Positions 22,082 to 34,008 of a DNA stretch of 64,000 bases are shown here, in pieces; the first letter of the stretch is position 1, and every line of letters begins with the position of its first letter. Source of the stretch: Calendula officinalis (taxonomy: Eukaryota; Streptophyta; Magnoliopsida; Asterales; Asteraceae); assembly GCA_963853835.1 (NCBI GenBank), contig OY970830.1, positions 41,211,466-41,275,465 on the forward strand. The letters are read 5' to 3'. The notes under the pieces were generated by a model. That model was not told the origin of the DNA. It saw only the letters and a program-made list of their open reading frames with translations, and did not search any database. Both the position numbers and the translations under genes were made by a program.

Positions 22082-24135
22082 TTATTTGATGTGGACAAAC
22101 TCTTCTCTGCTCTTGAGTTCATCCCTTCTACAATTAAGAACTGCAACAATCTTCTTTCTGAACCAAGAGTCTTCTTTCTTGGTGATCATCCATTTCAGTC
22201 CAACAAGGTAACTGATTTGAGCTCTTGGCAGATCTTCTTCAGAAATGAAGCACTCTCTATCATCTGAGTCAGTATACATATATCCAGAAGTTGGATATAT
22301 GACACTCTTTTGATCCTGAAAAACAAGGTTAGGAGGAAGAGGGTACTTATTAAGATACTTGTATGTATGAAGGCATTCTGGTCTGTTGTTTGAGTAAGCT
22401 TCAGTCATCACACTGTGTGTTCTATACTCTATCTCATGAAGCAAGCCCTTCTCATAGCATACATCAGCTACTGCACAGATCTCATCCAAAACTATTTGAT
22501 CATAAGTTGATTTCTTTGGAAGCTCTTTGATCAGTCTTGTGATCTTCACCCAGTCTTGAAGACCAATTCTTTGAATATCATGAAGAAATATCTTCATGGG
22601 AGGACTCGTTAAGCCAGTACAAGTGATAGTGATTCTTCCTTCTTTGAGTTTCACTTTTACTTTATTGACATCCAGATTCAACCAATGTATCCCCCTTACA
22701 TTTGGAAATGTTTTGGTCTTCAAGAACTCCTTCCTTTCCTCCTTATACTGAGTCCTAGCAGCAACCATATTCCAATAATGTTGAATATGGTCTGGACCCT
22801 TTCTTGAGATTCTATGTGAAGGACCAGGAGTATCAGTATCTGGGTCAGATTCTGGTTCAGCTTTGATTCCCAACTCTTGCTCATATAAAAATCTCTCTTG
22901 TTCTGCGCAGAGTTGCTGAGAATTCAGTCTTGGAGCCTGCTCGGTATCACTGTCCAATGTATGAACATGTCTTCTTTGTCTTGTTACCAAAGGAGCAGGT
23001 TCCTCACTTGATTCAGAAGAAGTGAGAACTGCATTGATGGGTCTTCTTGATAAGGAACTCCTTCTTCTAATCACCACATTTTCTGGTTCTTCATCATCCG
23101 AGGATGATGATGAAGAACTTTCTTGTTCTACCAGATTTAGTGCATAGTTCACTAAATCTGGTTCTTCATCTTCATCATCAGCAATAGGCCAGATGAAAGG
23201 CCTATAGACCAAAATTTTCAAATCATTCTCCTCACGAGCAGGTGGCTCAGAATAAGTTTGCTGTGGTTGGTCAGTATGAGTCTCCCCCTGAGCAGATGGC
23301 TCAAGTGGGTCTTCAACTTGTAATGCTGACCTAGTTCTTTGTCTTCTTCTCTCATACTGAATCCGAAGTGGCTCAGTATGAGGGCTTTGCTGATGTTGTT
23401 GTTCTTGTTGTGGAGGTTGATCTTCATTCAATCTTCTTCTTTTCTCCCCCTGAGCAGATGGCTCAGTTTGATCAACCTCAGTATCTCTTTGTCTCTTCTC
23501 CCCCTTATTGTTATCATTGGATGGGGAGGGAAGAGGATCAGTATCACCACCCATGTCCCCTTCAGGTTCTTCAAGAGGAGGGGAGGGCATGGGCTCAGTG
23601 GCAGCATCAGTATCATCATCATCTCCTTCTCCTTCTCCTTCTTCATTGTGTCCACCATGTGAAAATGGTGGAGTTGGTGGAGGCTGATGTGGTTTTTGAA
23701 GTAGTGAGACTGACTGTTTTATTGAGTCAATATCACTACTCATAGTGTCCATTCTGGCCAGTGAGCCATCTGCTCAGGGGGAGAAAAGAAGAAGATTGAA
23801 TGAAGATCAACCTCCACAACAAGAACAACAACATCAGCAAAGCCCTCATACTGAGCCACTTCGGATTCAGTATGAGAGAAGAAGACAAAGAGCTAGGTCA
23901 GCATTACAAGTTGAAGACCCACTTGAGCCATCTGCTCAGGGGGAGACTCATACTGACCAACCACAGCAAACTTATTCTGAGCCACCTGCTCGTGAGGAGA
24001 ATGATTTGCAAATTCTGGTCTATAGGCCTTTCATCTGGCCTATTGCTGATGATGAAGATGAAGAACCAGATTTAGTGAACTATGCACTAAATCTGGTAGA
24101 ACAAGAAAGTTCTTCATCATCATCCTAATATGTTG
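22082..24135 (-). pseudogene. Copia-1 extra gene, exon 2, broken by an inverted duplication
   Basis: Minus strand. The acceptor CTTTAG precedes 24135, but a stop follows within four codons because an inverted copy of downstream sequence (24125-23762) replaces the start of the exon. The normal sequence resumes near 23760 with a coiled-coil-like start (DSIKQSVSLLQ). A Pro/Gln/Glu- and Ser-rich region follows, then a well-ordered C-terminal part with IQHYWNMVAARTQYKEE, GIHWLNLDVNKVKVKL and WMITKKEDSWFRKKIV. A TAA ends it about 14 residues earlier than in copia-2. I do not recognise a known family for this C-terminal domain. Confidence 0.75.
23102..24125. repeat. Inverted repeat: about 363 bp arms, about 297 bp spacer
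   Basis: Arms 23102-23464 and 23762-24125 are near-identical in opposite orientation; I see only a few mismatches. Copia-2 has a single copy of the arm sequence, so the right arm is an added copy. Both copies encode the same EPSAQGE...LVEQESSSSS region, on opposite strands. Confidence 0.9.
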
Positions 24136-24834
24136 CTAAAGAAACAAAAAATATAAAACTGGTTAAAAAGAAAGGTTTATCAAATAGAATTGTGGTGTTG
24201 TTTAACTCTATAATCATATAAACAGAGTTTGTGAAGTCTGTATTTCATCTGGTTTATGCTGAAATATTGTGGACTTGTGCATAGCATGTGTAGGAAGGTT
24301 TTAGTAAAACTGAGTGTGTAAATTTAAGTAGCTCAGTATAGGATAAGTCACATTTACTAAAAGGTTTGGGATTGGGAATTCGAAGCCTGGGATGTGCTTC
24401 TTGTTATTTTCAATGTTTATCACTCGGTATTAGAGTGATAACAGAAATGTGGCTAAACCCCATGGGAAGTTTTTGGATTTTGTGGCTTAAGGGTTTGTGA
24501 TCATTTCTTGAATTATGCTACCCAGCTCAAAAATAAGTTGGACATTATTCAAGCAGCACCAGTGGGTGTCAGTTTGACATCAACCACTATTGTCTCTTTA
24601 AATGTTGAGACAACTGTAGACTGACAATGATCAATTGGGTGCTCAGTATATGAATTTTGCATAGCAGCAGTGGGCTAGCTATGTTGGCCATAAACGGATA
24701 TATATTTGAAAGATAGTGTGAGACTTTGGTCAGTATTGAGTTGGTACTGGCCAATACTTAGTCTCTATTTGGGAATGAAATATATATATATATATATATA
24801 TATATAAGTTTAAGGGCTTTTTAGAAATTCATAC
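24136..24834 (-). other. Copia-1 extra gene intron
   Basis: A 699 bp interval with donor GTATGA (from 24834 down) and acceptor TTTCTTTAG (ending at 24136), collinear with the copia-2 intron and containing an (AT)n run at 24781-24806. Confidence 0.75.
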
Positions 24835-26179
24835 CTGAGACTCTGTCAGATTCCCTTCTAGCATCGGCAGAGGTCGGTGCAGGATCATGTGATTGTTGAT
24901 TTGCAGCACCAACATCTTCAATACCGACCTGTCTGTCTTGCTGAGCACCTTCCAGTGTAGTTTGCTCATATTGAATCTCCACATCAAGAGGAACATGAGG
25001 TTCCTCAATTGGTTGAGCAGTTGGGACTAGTTCTGGACCTGGAAGGTCAGCGGTGGCTGCAACTAGGCGTTGGGCTTGAAGAGAGGCAGTTAATGATGGA
25101 ACATTTGCAGGCTGCACCTCCTCAGATGATAACACGCCCATAAGGACTGGTGAGAGGTTTCTTCTTCTCCTTCTTAGGACAAGCGGTGTGGCTTCGGTCG
25201 ACTCAGTATGAGAGATATGTTGTTGAGTCGGTTCTTGAACTTGTGGAACATCCTGCATCTCAACATCTTGACCAACATGTCCTCCATTACAACTATTATC
25301 ATCATTATCATCATCATCATCATTGTCTGATTCAGTATCAGACATGTCTGCTTCCTCATTTATGTGTTCTTGAACAATGGCCCACATATAAGGACTCAGT
25401 AGAGGCTCTCCTTCTCTTGGCCTGTAAAAGAAGATCTTCTCACTAAGAGGAGGAAGATCAACCCTTGGACTGTGAAACTCACCATAAGTATGTGTGGGCA
25501 TTGAGTGTTGAAAGATGAGTGATAAGAATCTGCAGAAAGGGACATTACATTCCCTTGTGTTAGCCCGAACCAAAGCAGCCAATTCATTGAAAATGAGCCT
25601 TGCATAATCAATGTTTCTTCCATAGTACAAAGCATGTACTATTTGCATCCCAAATTCATTTATTTGGTCCAAAGCACCCGTCTTGTGGGTCATACACCAA
25701 ATAATTGTTGAAATGAGAATACCCCACATAGGACCAAATTCGTTTCTTTTGATTATGCCCGTTGTTCCTCTTCGACCCAAAAAGGGTAATACTGAGCGTG
25801 CCTCTGTTCTATCAACGAATGGGTCATACTGAGCTTGGGCAGGAAGCCTCAGTGTTTCACGAATGATGGCAGTAGAAACAAATTCCCTTCTTTGATCCCT
25901 AATTACCCACCCAGCAATCATATCTGGAGAATCGAGTGTGGCAGAGTACCAAAACTCGCATAGCATTTCTGGGTAAATTGCTCGAGGAGACAAAGTCAGT
26001 GCACGAGCAATTGGGCAATTTTTCATAAAAGTCACAATGTTTGTGAATTCTTGGCATACCCAGGCTTGAGGAATAGTGAAATTGGCTGTGATGTTGTTCC
26101 TCGCAAACCTGGGCAGTTCATCATTTCGGAATTTGATTTCCGATTCAACCTCTGGAGCGACGAAAGTGTAGTTCGCCAT
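24835..26179 (-). CDS. Copia-1 extra gene, exon 1 (envelope-position protein)
   Basis: Starts with MANYTFVAPEVESEIKF at 26179 and stays open through the splice donor (stop at 24821 if unspliced). The first 280 residues resemble the domain often annotated as putative plant transposon or retrotransposon protein (IRETLRLPAQAQYDPF, GRRGTTGIIKRNEFGPMW, EFGMQIVHALYYGRNIDYARLIFNEL). An acidic Asp/Glu tract and a disordered Pro/Gln-rich tail follow. No signal peptide or transmembrane segment is evident, so a true envelope role is doubtful. The TATA-like box at 26301-26308 lies about 122 bases upstream. Confidence 0.75.
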
Positions 26180-26300
26180 CTGTGATTTTGATTTAAGAGT
26201 TTTTGCTTGCTAAGAGAGAGTGAAATCGTTAATCGCAGATAGAATTTAAAGAGAAAGAATGAAATAACTGTTAAAAAATATTTGAAGTAAAAAAAACGGT

Positions 26301-26308
26301 TATTTATA
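26301..26308 (-). promoter_or_regulatory. TATA box upstream of the copia-1 extra gene
   Basis: TATAAATA on the minus strand, 122 bases before the exon 1 start and conserved at the same distance in copia-2 (40893-40900). Confidence 0.55.
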
Positions 26309-26637
26309 GGTGATTGAAAGATAATTAAGGTATTGGGAAGTAAAACTGGCTGATTTGACTGCCTTATCCTGTGCCAACGGTAACTTTCCTATTAAGAAAG
26401 GTTACCATTGGGCAGTATGAGGATTAAGCTCGGTGTGAGCGCCGTCATACCTCAATACTGAGAAAAAAAAATTAATTTTAAAAAAAATTTTAAAAATATA
26501 AAAACAATTAATTTACTCTTGAAATTAATAAAAAAATAAAAATTTTAAATTCTGATGATAACAGACTAGTGATACTGAGTGGTCAGTATCAACAGGAGTG
26601 ATACTGAGCGCTCAGTTTTAAAGAAAATTAAGAAAGA

Positions 26638-29600
26638 TCAAGGATTCAGCATACCTAATTGCCCTAGTAAATACATAAACCTTTCCTCAGGGAGAGGTTT
26701 AGTAAACACATCTGCCAATTGTTCATCTGTTGGTACATAATCTACCTCAACCTTACCCTTTTCCACATTATCTCGAATAAAGTGGTGTCTGATATCAATG
26801 TGCTTAGTCTTGGAGTGATAGACTGGGTTCTCTGTGATAGCAATAGCACTTTTATTATCACAATGAATTGGAGTCTTTTGAAAGTTGAACCCATAGTCCA
26901 ATAGTTGATATTGCATCCATAATAATTGAGCACAGCAACTTCCTGCAGCAACATACTCTGCTTCTGCTGTGGAAGTTGCTACCGAATTTTGCTTCTTGGA
27001 TGACCAACCTACTAGTCTTCCACCTAGGAATTGACATCCTCCACTTGTGCTTTTTCTATCCAATCTACAACCTGCAAAATCTGCATCTGTGTACCCTTCA
27101 AGGTCAAAGTTTGAATCTTTGGGATACCAAAGACCCAAGTTAGGAGTACCTGTAAGATATCTAAAGATGCGCTTAACTGCTTTCATGTGTGATTCTTTAG
27201 GATCAGCCTGATATCGAGCACACAAACATGTTGCAAACATGATATCAGGCCTGCTAGCAGTTAAGTAAAGTAAGGAACCAATCATACCTCGGTATGTGGA
27301 TTGACAAACTGGTTTACCAGTTTCATCCTTACTTATCTTATCCTGAGTACCCATAGGAGTATGCATGGAAGATAAGTTTTCAAATTTGTATTTCTTTAAC
27401 ATGTCATGCACATACTTACTTTGATTTATAAAAGTGCCATCAGGCTTTTGTTCAACTTGAAAACCAAGAAAATAAGTAAGTTCTCCCATCATACTCATCT
27501 GATACTGAGTTGACATTATCTTAGCAAACCAGTCACACATTGACTTGTCAGAGGAGCCAAAGATAATATCATCTACATATATCTGAATGAGTAAGATGTC
27601 AGAACCTTTCCGTTTTGAAAATAATGTTTTATCAATTTTACCTCTTGTAAATTTATTTTCTATAAGGTACTCAGACAGGGTATCATACCAGGCTCTTGGA
27701 GCTTGTTTGAGCCCATATAGAGCTTTATCAAGCTTGAAAACATAATTAGGAAATTTAGGATCAACAAAACCTGGTGGTTGTTTAACATAAACTTCTTCTT
27801 GTAGTTTTCCATTTAGAAAAGCACTCTTGACATCCATCTGATAAACTTTGAAGTTCTTAAAAGCTGCATATGCAAGATACAACCTAATAACTTCAATTCT
27901 TGCAACTGGTGCAAAAGTTTCATCATAGTCAATGCCTTCTTCTTGCCTGTAACCTTGAGCAACTAACCTTGCTTTGTTTCTGATGACAACACCATCCTTG
28001 TCCATCTTGTTTCTGAATACCCACTTAGTACCAATAATAGTTTTGCCAGAAGGAGGTGGTACTAAGTTCCAAACTTTGTTTCTCTCAAACTCTGTGAGCT
28101 CTTCTTGCATAGCCTCTACCCAATCTTCATCTAATAAAGCTTCATCAGCTTTCTTTGGTTCAATGGTAGATAGAAAGCTTGAGAAGAAACAAAAATTTGC
28201 AGTTGCTTGGGGTTGAAACTCTAATTTTCTTCTTGTTTGGACACCTTCTTCAATAGGACCAATAATGTTTGAGTGTGGATGGTCTCTGTGTTCCCTTAAA
28301 TTGTTTCCTAAGGGAGCATTTGAAGTAGGATCAACACTATCTTGTTGATTGGGTGTGTTGTGTGTCTGATACTGAGTGGAATTCTGGTCAGTATTAGACA
28401 ACGGAGGTTGCTGTTCAGCTTCATTTTGCAGAGGTGAGGTGGATTCTTGTGAAGTGTTGGATGTTTCACCTTCTTCATAGGTAGAGTGGTGCAGATCTTT
28501 AGTTGGAAACTCAGTGTGAGGGTTCTCTGTTATGGGAGCCTCAGTATTAGTCGCAGTTGAGTGAGACTGAGTTCGAACTTGATCAGTTTCATTAAACTTA
28601 GTAGAAATAAAGTGTGGATGAAACTTGGGCTCTTCAGCAATGGAGTTTTCTGGATTGCATAGAATATCTATGCCACTTATGTCTTCACTTGCTGAGGTAG
28701 AATGCTCATTCTGATCTTCATCAAATGTAACATGAATGGATTCTACAATCATCTTGGTTGAGATGATATACACTCTGAAGGCTTTAGAGTGTGCAGAGTA
28801 GCCCATGAACACACCTTCATTTGCTTTGGGAGCAAATTTGTTGAGATTTTGTTTTGTACTGAGTACAAAGCATTTACTTCCAAAGATGTGGAAGTATTCC
28901 ACATTAGGAATCTTGCCATTGTATAACTCATATGGAGTCTTCAGATGTCTCTGGACTATAGTGGCTCTATTTTGAGTGAAGTTTGCACAATTTACAGCTT
29001 CAGCCCAGAAACTCAGTGCCAGTCCAGCATGGCATAACAAAGTTCTTGCAGCTTCAATTAATGTTCTATTCTTTCTTTCTACAACACCATTTTGTTGTGG
29101 CGTGTAAGCTGCAGAGAAGTTTTGAATGATTCCTTTTTCTTCACAGAAATCGGCTAATACTGGGTTCTTAAACTCAGTACCATGGTCACTTCTAAGTTGC
29201 TTGACCTTGTTGCCTTTTTGAAGTTCCTCTCTTTTTATAAAGGCAATGATTTCTGTTGTTGCATCTGACTTAGTCTTGAGGAAGATGACCCAAGTATATC
29301 TTGAGAATTCATCAACCAAGACTAGGGTATAGATCTTTTTGGCCAAAGATGGTGTGCTGATGGGGCCAAAAGGATCCATATGTATCATAGTAAGAGGTTC
29401 ATTGATGGAATGATTGACCTTTGACTTGAATGAACTCTTCTTCTGCTTGCCCATTTCACATGCTGAGCATAACTTATCTTTTGAATAAGTAATAGTGGGC
29501 AGCCCTCTCACCAGTTTCTTCATACTGAGCTCGTTGATATTTCTATAGTTGATGTGAGAGAGTTTCTTGTGCCATAGCCAATGCAATTCTGGCTTGACTT

Positions 29601-29994
29601 TAGAAAGCAGACATACTCGAATAGTTGGGTCTATTTCAGATAGGTTGACCACATATACATCTTTTTCTCTTCTAGCAATGAGTACAGGCTGCCCTTTATC
29701 ATTGTAGATGATTCCTGCAACCTTCCTGAATCGAGCTTCATTGTCATCATCACACATCTGGCTGATACTGAGCAGATTGTGTTTAAGACCCTCTACATAG
29801 GCAACTCTTTTAAAAGTTATGTTGCCTGCCTTGATCACACCATAACCTCTTGTCTTTCCCACCGAGTCATCTCCAAACTTAACAGAATGACCCTTCTCTG
29901 GAGTATAATTGAGAAGGTACTCCATACTTCCTGTCATTTGTCTTGAGCAGCCACTATCTAAATACCATTTTCTGTCACCCTGCACAAGACACAA
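26638..29994 (-). CDS. Copia-1 pol, intact frame
   Basis: An open frame of about 1118 codons with no internal stop. Protease: YLDSGCSRQMTG, where copia-2 has His in place of Gln. Integrase: His-His-Cys-Cys motif (LWHKKLSHI ... CSACEMGKQKK), then the triad in MIHMDPFGP, LRSDHGTEF and NGVVERKNRTL. Reverse transcriptase: GTKWVFRNKMD, YQMDVKSAFLNG and the catalytic YVDDIIFGS. RNase H: GYTDADFAGC, STAEAEYVA and HIDIRHHFIRD. The order integrase before reverse transcriptase is diagnostic of Ty1/copia. There is no ATG at the start, so it would be translated as a Gag-Pol fusion. The protease change and the broken gag make activity doubtful. Confidence 0.9.
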   Translation of the reverse strand: MCLVQGDRKWYLDSGCSRQMTGSMEYLLNYTPEKGHSVKFGDDSVGKTRGYGVIKAGNITFKRVAYVEGLKHNLLSISQMCDDDNEARFRKVAGIIYNDKGQPVLIARREKDVYVVNLSEIDPTIRVCLLSKVKPELHWLWHKKLSHINYRNINELSMKKLVRGLPTITYSKDKLCSACEMGKQKKSSFKSKVNHSINEPLTMIHMDPFGPISTPSLAKKIYTLVLVDEFSRYTWVIFLKTKSDATTEIIAFIKREELQKGNKVKQLRSDHGTEFKNPVLADFCEEKGIIQNFSAAYTPQQNGVVERKNRTLIEAARTLLCHAGLALSFWAEAVNCANFTQNRATIVQRHLKTPYELYNGKIPNVEYFHIFGSKCFVLSTKQNLNKFAPKANEGVFMGYSAHSKAFRVYIISTKMIVESIHVTFDEDQNEHSTSASEDISGIDILCNPENSIAEEPKFHPHFISTKFNETDQVRTQSHSTATNTEAPITENPHTEFPTKDLHHSTYEEGETSNTSQESTSPLQNEAEQQPPLSNTDQNSTQYQTHNTPNQQDSVDPTSNAPLGNNLREHRDHPHSNIIGPIEEGVQTRRKLEFQPQATANFCFFSSFLSTIEPKKADEALLDEDWVEAMQEELTEFERNKVWNLVPPPSGKTIIGTKWVFRNKMDKDGVVIRNKARLVAQGYRQEEGIDYDETFAPVARIEVIRLYLAYAAFKNFKVYQMDVKSAFLNGKLQEEVYVKQPPGFVDPKFPNYVFKLDKALYGLKQAPRAWYDTLSEYLIENKFTRGKIDKTLFSKRKGSDILLIQIYVDDIIFGSSDKSMCDWFAKIMSTQYQMSMMGELTYFLGFQVEQKPDGTFINQSKYVHDMLKKYKFENLSSMHTPMGTQDKISKDETGKPVCQSTYRGMIGSLLYLTASRPDIMFATCLCARYQADPKESHMKAVKRIFRYLTGTPNLGLWYPKDSNFDLEGYTDADFAGCRLDRKSTSGGCQFLGGRLVGWSSKKQNSVATSTAEAEYVAAGSCCAQLLWMQYQLLDYGFNFQKTPIHCDNKSAIAITENPVYHSKTKHIDIRHHFIRDNVEKGKVEVDYVPTDEQLADVFTKPLPEERFMYLLGQLGMLNP

Positions 29995-30140
29995 AATAAA
30001 AGTTAGTTCCTTTTAGGCACCCATTTTTGAATGGGACCTTTGGTGGAATAAACAGATTTTGTCCTGATCTCTTTACTTGGAGAGCTCAGTAATACTTCAG
30101 GGGAAACTTTAGAGGTTTTCTTTGGTGATACTGACTTAGA

Positions 30141-32576
30141 TTATGTCCTTTTCTTTGGTACTGAGTACCTAGGACTTGAGAGATCAGTCCAGCATTCATC
30201 TCCCTTATGACCAGTATGATGACACCTATAACATTTTCTAGGTCTATTTCTAAACATATTTTCATAAGGTATTTTAGAAAACTGTTGCACTTTTGGTAGA
30301 TCAGTATGAGTAAGTTTTGCAGAATTTTTACTTAAAAATTTGACCTGATCACTAAGTGTTTTTAAAATGTTATTTTTGTCATTTTTAATAGGTGTTTTAG
30401 CATTTTTTTTTACTGGTTTAAAGGGTGGTGGATCTGATTCCTTCTTTTTATTTGGCAGAGAAGTCTTTCTAATATTATTAGTGTAAGACTTCTTGTTTCT
30501 GCCAACTGTGGACCTAGTTGAAGTTGTTTTTTGTTTATCATGTTTTGAAGAAACAACTTTAACAGGTTCTTTAGATGTCTCAGTATATGATGTTCCTGTT
30601 CCTGCAACTTCTGTATTAGATGAAACATTTGAGATAGAAGTAGTCTTATTATCATTATATAATTCAAAAGTTGTTGTATTAAATAATAATTCAAAAGGTG
30701 GAACAGCAGAAGTGTCATACTGAACTATTGAGAGCTCAGTATCAGAAATTTCCTTTACATAAAATTCAATACTGAGTTCTTGTAGCTCAGTATAGCACTT
30801 TGAGCAGATGGAGGGACCAATAGGTTTTTCTAAAATTTCATTTTCCTCATCATCTGACTCGGTTTGACATCCAACTTCACAAAAAGTTATAGCTTTTATA
30901 AATTTAATAGGGTTCATATTAGAAAACTCTTCAAATAAATCAGCAAAATTATTCCTATTTTTAAATTGAGGATCAACACCAAGTGCAGCCCTCACATTTT
31001 CTGGGAATTGTTGATTTAAACATTTATTTAATTTTATTGAAGCATTTCCCCAAGATTTACACTGTTTTTCAAATTTTTCTTTTTCAAGTTTGTGTAAATG
31101 GGCTTTATCAGCTAATCTTTGGTTAATGTCCTTTAAATCTGAAAAGTTTAGTTCTAAATCTTTATACTTTGCTAATTTATCTAAGTTTTCATTATTTACC
31201 CTTTCAAGTTCTTGAATTTTTAATTTTAAAGCTTTTTCTTTTTGTACAGAAGTTTTAAGATCAACAATCATATACTCAAAAATCTTAGTTTTTTCATTCA
31301 CTGAATAAGTTTGAAAGGAACTTACCTTGTACAACTGAGTGGAATCCCAATCAGTATGAACACTCATCCTCTCAGCCTCTTTGATATCCTTTTCAAAGGA
31401 GCTCTTCAAATCATCTTCAGTGAAAGCCATAAAGGCTTTATTCTCAACCTCTTCCTCATCATCACTTATGTCCTCATCCATCCAAGCTTCAGAGTACAAT
31501 GCTTGATGAGGTGCTCCATTCCCTTCTGCCCTCTTGCCCTTGCTCCAGTTCTTCAGTTTGACATACTTGTCTCCATACCTCTTTGCTCGGTATGCAATCT
31601 TGTCATTCTGATCAGTCTCAGAAGACTTGGTATGACAATTTGCAGCAATATGTCCAGGTTTTCCACACCTATAGCAAAGACCTGATCTTGGGTCAATATT
31701 AGAAGAGCTAACACCAAGCCTCTTCTTTTTCAACTGATCCAGCTTCATAGACATAAGAGCCATTTGAGTCTCAAGCTCTTCTGCCTCAGCATCAGCAAGA
31801 TCAACTAGTGGTTCTTCAGGCTCAGTCACAGTATATGCTTGTTGCACAATGAGAGCCATTCCATTTGAAGATTGGTCAGTTTTCTTCCAGTTGATCAGTC
31901 TTGAAGCAGTATTCTCCTCATGATTCAACATTAGGCCATATAAAGTTTGAAGAGTATATGACTCAATGTTGTTAGCAGCATTGACAGAATTTGACATGTC
32001 AAGAAATTGTTGAGGAACACTGTCCAGGAACTTTTGAACAAGCTCCCCTTCCTCTTTTACAATGCCAACACTAATTAGACCATGAACAATAGTATTAAAC
32101 CTGTTGTAAAGAGAGGTGATGTCTTCATTTGGATTTGAGAAGAAGTTTTCATACTTTCTTCTCATGTTGCTCTTTCTTTGCAACTTCACTTTTGGTGTGC
32201 CTTCATAAGTGACTGATAGGCTATCCCACATAGCCTTTGCTATTGGCAATTCCATGATTGCATTGAGAATTTCTTTGGTAACAGCATTACCAATCACCCC
32301 TTTAGCCCTGGAGTCTAAAGCATACAACTAACGGTCAGTATCAGTCTAGTTGTGCCTTAGTTTAGGTACAGTTCTTATGCTCTCAGGAGCATTATCAGTA
32401 GCAGCAACGGGTTCCACAGTTTGTGGGATGATAGGACCATCATTTAGCACAGTGAGTGTTTCATGATGAATGGATTCAAGATACCACTGAGCTTTTAGCT
32501 TCCATTGATGGAAGTCTTTACCATCAAAGATGGGTACTCCCTTTCCAGACATAATTGGTGCAACAATGGTAGACAT
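30141..32576 (-). pseudogene. Copia-1 gag, with nonsense codons
   Basis: Starts MSTIVAPIMSGKGVPIFDG at 32576. A copia-type gag domain (FDGKDFHQWKLKAQWYL, KAMWDSLSVTYEG, LYNRFNTIVHGL) leads to a CCHC knuckle CYRCGKPGHIAANC, a long coiled-coil region (QKEKALKLKIQELERVNNEN), a basic Ser/Thr/Lys-rich part and a second knuckle CYRCHHTGHKGDEC. Against copia-2, two close nonsense codons occur at about 32330-32347 (in place of Trp and Gln) and another truncates the C-terminus at 30141 (in place of Glu). It is otherwise well preserved. Confidence 0.87.
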
Positions 32577-32660
32577 TTTTGATTTTGGAGTATGTGAAGG
32601 ATAAGTATAAGGGATGGTTGCCAGGGTTATAGATCGACTAAATAAGAGTTTATTTAGCCT

Positions 32661-32672
32661 GCTCTGATACCA
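32661..32672 (-). promoter_or_regulatory. Copia-1 primer binding site
   Basis: On the minus strand TGGTATCAGAGC, two bases from the 5' LTR end; matches initiator methionine tRNA. Confidence 0.9.
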
Positions 32673-32674
32673 GT

Positions 32675-33184
32675 TGTTAGGTCACAACGCCCTGGTTTAG
32701 ATGGTTAATTGATTGGATAATTATAACTCAAGACAAATATTGTATAAGAACAAGATATGAGTCAAATGTATAATTCCACTAAGTGTGGCTTGTTGCGGAA
32801 TAACAAGACCACTGATCAATTACAATAGATATGAAAGTGTAAAGTGAATTGGTGAATACTCCTTTGCCAAATGATCTCTATTTATAATGTTATAGAGATC
32901 TTACAAGTTAGGCAAGGAGTAATGCAAGGACTAGAATAAGGAAAGTGGCCGAGATCAAAGGGATTTGATCTGGCAAGGTAAACATGGAAATGTTTACTCA
33001 GTCCTTCTACTCAGTCCTTGTACTCAGTATCACTATCTGATACTGAGCTCTGATACTGAATTCCAATACTGATCACTCAGTATCAGACCTAAACTTAGCT
33101 ATTTTATTCTACATATTAATCAAAGCTAGTCTAGGTTGTTTTGTTATCTTAAGATCCAAAGGGGTAAGGCTTTTTGCTTTAACA
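32675..33184 (-). repeat. Copia-1 5' LTR
   Basis: 510 bp; minus-strand start TGTTAAAGC, end CTAACA. A TATAAATA box lies at 32879-32886 (minus). A run of ATACTGAG/CTCAGTAT motifs lies at 32998-33085, upstream of the TATA box. Confidence 0.93.
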
Positions 33185-33189
33185 TGAAC

Positions 33190-33910
33190 CCGAGACCATG
33201 GCCTAAGCCCAAATGGTCTCGATTAGCCACTACCTCCGACGCATGCATGCATGCATACGTGTGCATGTATGTGTCATTTTCTTGTTCGTTCCGTTTGATC
33301 CGTTATTCGTTTATTTTGATAATATAAACCTTAATCTAGTCATTTTGTTGTTAATGTTAAAACTAGATCTAACCCTTTGAAGCATGGTTGAAACCCTAGT
33401 TTGACCCTGATTATGATTAACCCTATTCGAACCACCAAACCTATTGGGTCTTGGCCATTCGGCCGACCCATAACCCGAATCCTAAGTGAGACCCAAGCCG
33501 GTTTTGGTGTTCCACTCGACCTAGACCTTTGATCCTAACCCTAGTCTGAAACCCTAACCCCAATCCGAACACTAACCCTAATCGAACCCTAGGTCAAACC
33601 CTAATATACCTTGGTTGATTTTTGTTGACCTTCGATGACTAGATTTGACCATCATTCACTCGAAATCATGTAAAACCTAAAACTAATTCGGAAACTCTAA
33701 CCCTAGCCGAAATCTAGTTGACTATTGTTGGCTTTTGTGGACTGTTGTTGACCATAGTTTGACCCACAAGTGAAACCGGGTCAAGGGTTGTGCTTGACCC
33801 AACCGTTGGACCGAAACCCGAATACCTAATCGGGCCAAGGCCTGTACTTGGCCTATTCGATGCAACCAAGCCCATTGGGCCAAACTTTAATCAACCCATT
33901 AGTAACCAAA
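33190..33910 (+). repeat. Element B 3' LTR, piece 3
   Basis: Continues the LTR after copia-1 (CGAGACCATGGCC), with the (CATG)n run near 33242-33257, the CCCTAA-rich tract at 33532-33607 and GGCCCA motifs up to the solo copia LTR. Confidence 0.9.
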
Positions 33911-34008
33911 TGTTGGAATATGCTTCATGCGTATAACATATAGTTATATGGCTAGTTGTTTGTGAGCCTAAAGGGTCACACACTTAAACACTTAACACCA
34001 TATAATAT

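Larger units (their letters stand above)
21444..33184 (-). mobile_element. Copia-1: Ty1/copia Sirevirus-like element with extra 3' gene
   Basis: The 11,741 bp element lies on the minus strand, flanked by TGAAC (21439-21443 and 33185-33189). It has two 510 bp LTRs, a primer binding site, gag, pol in copia order (protease, integrase, reverse transcriptase, RNase H), then a two-exon extra gene before the 3' LTR. A large gag with two zinc knuckles and an envelope-position gene fit the Sirevirus (SIRE/Maximus) lineage. I count about eight differences between its LTRs. An inverted duplication lies at 23102-23464/23762-24125. Confidence 0.92.

Noticed and set aside
23339..23745. Plus-strand open frames over the copia-1 extra gene
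   Set aside because: Antisense of the acidic and Gln-rich exon 2.
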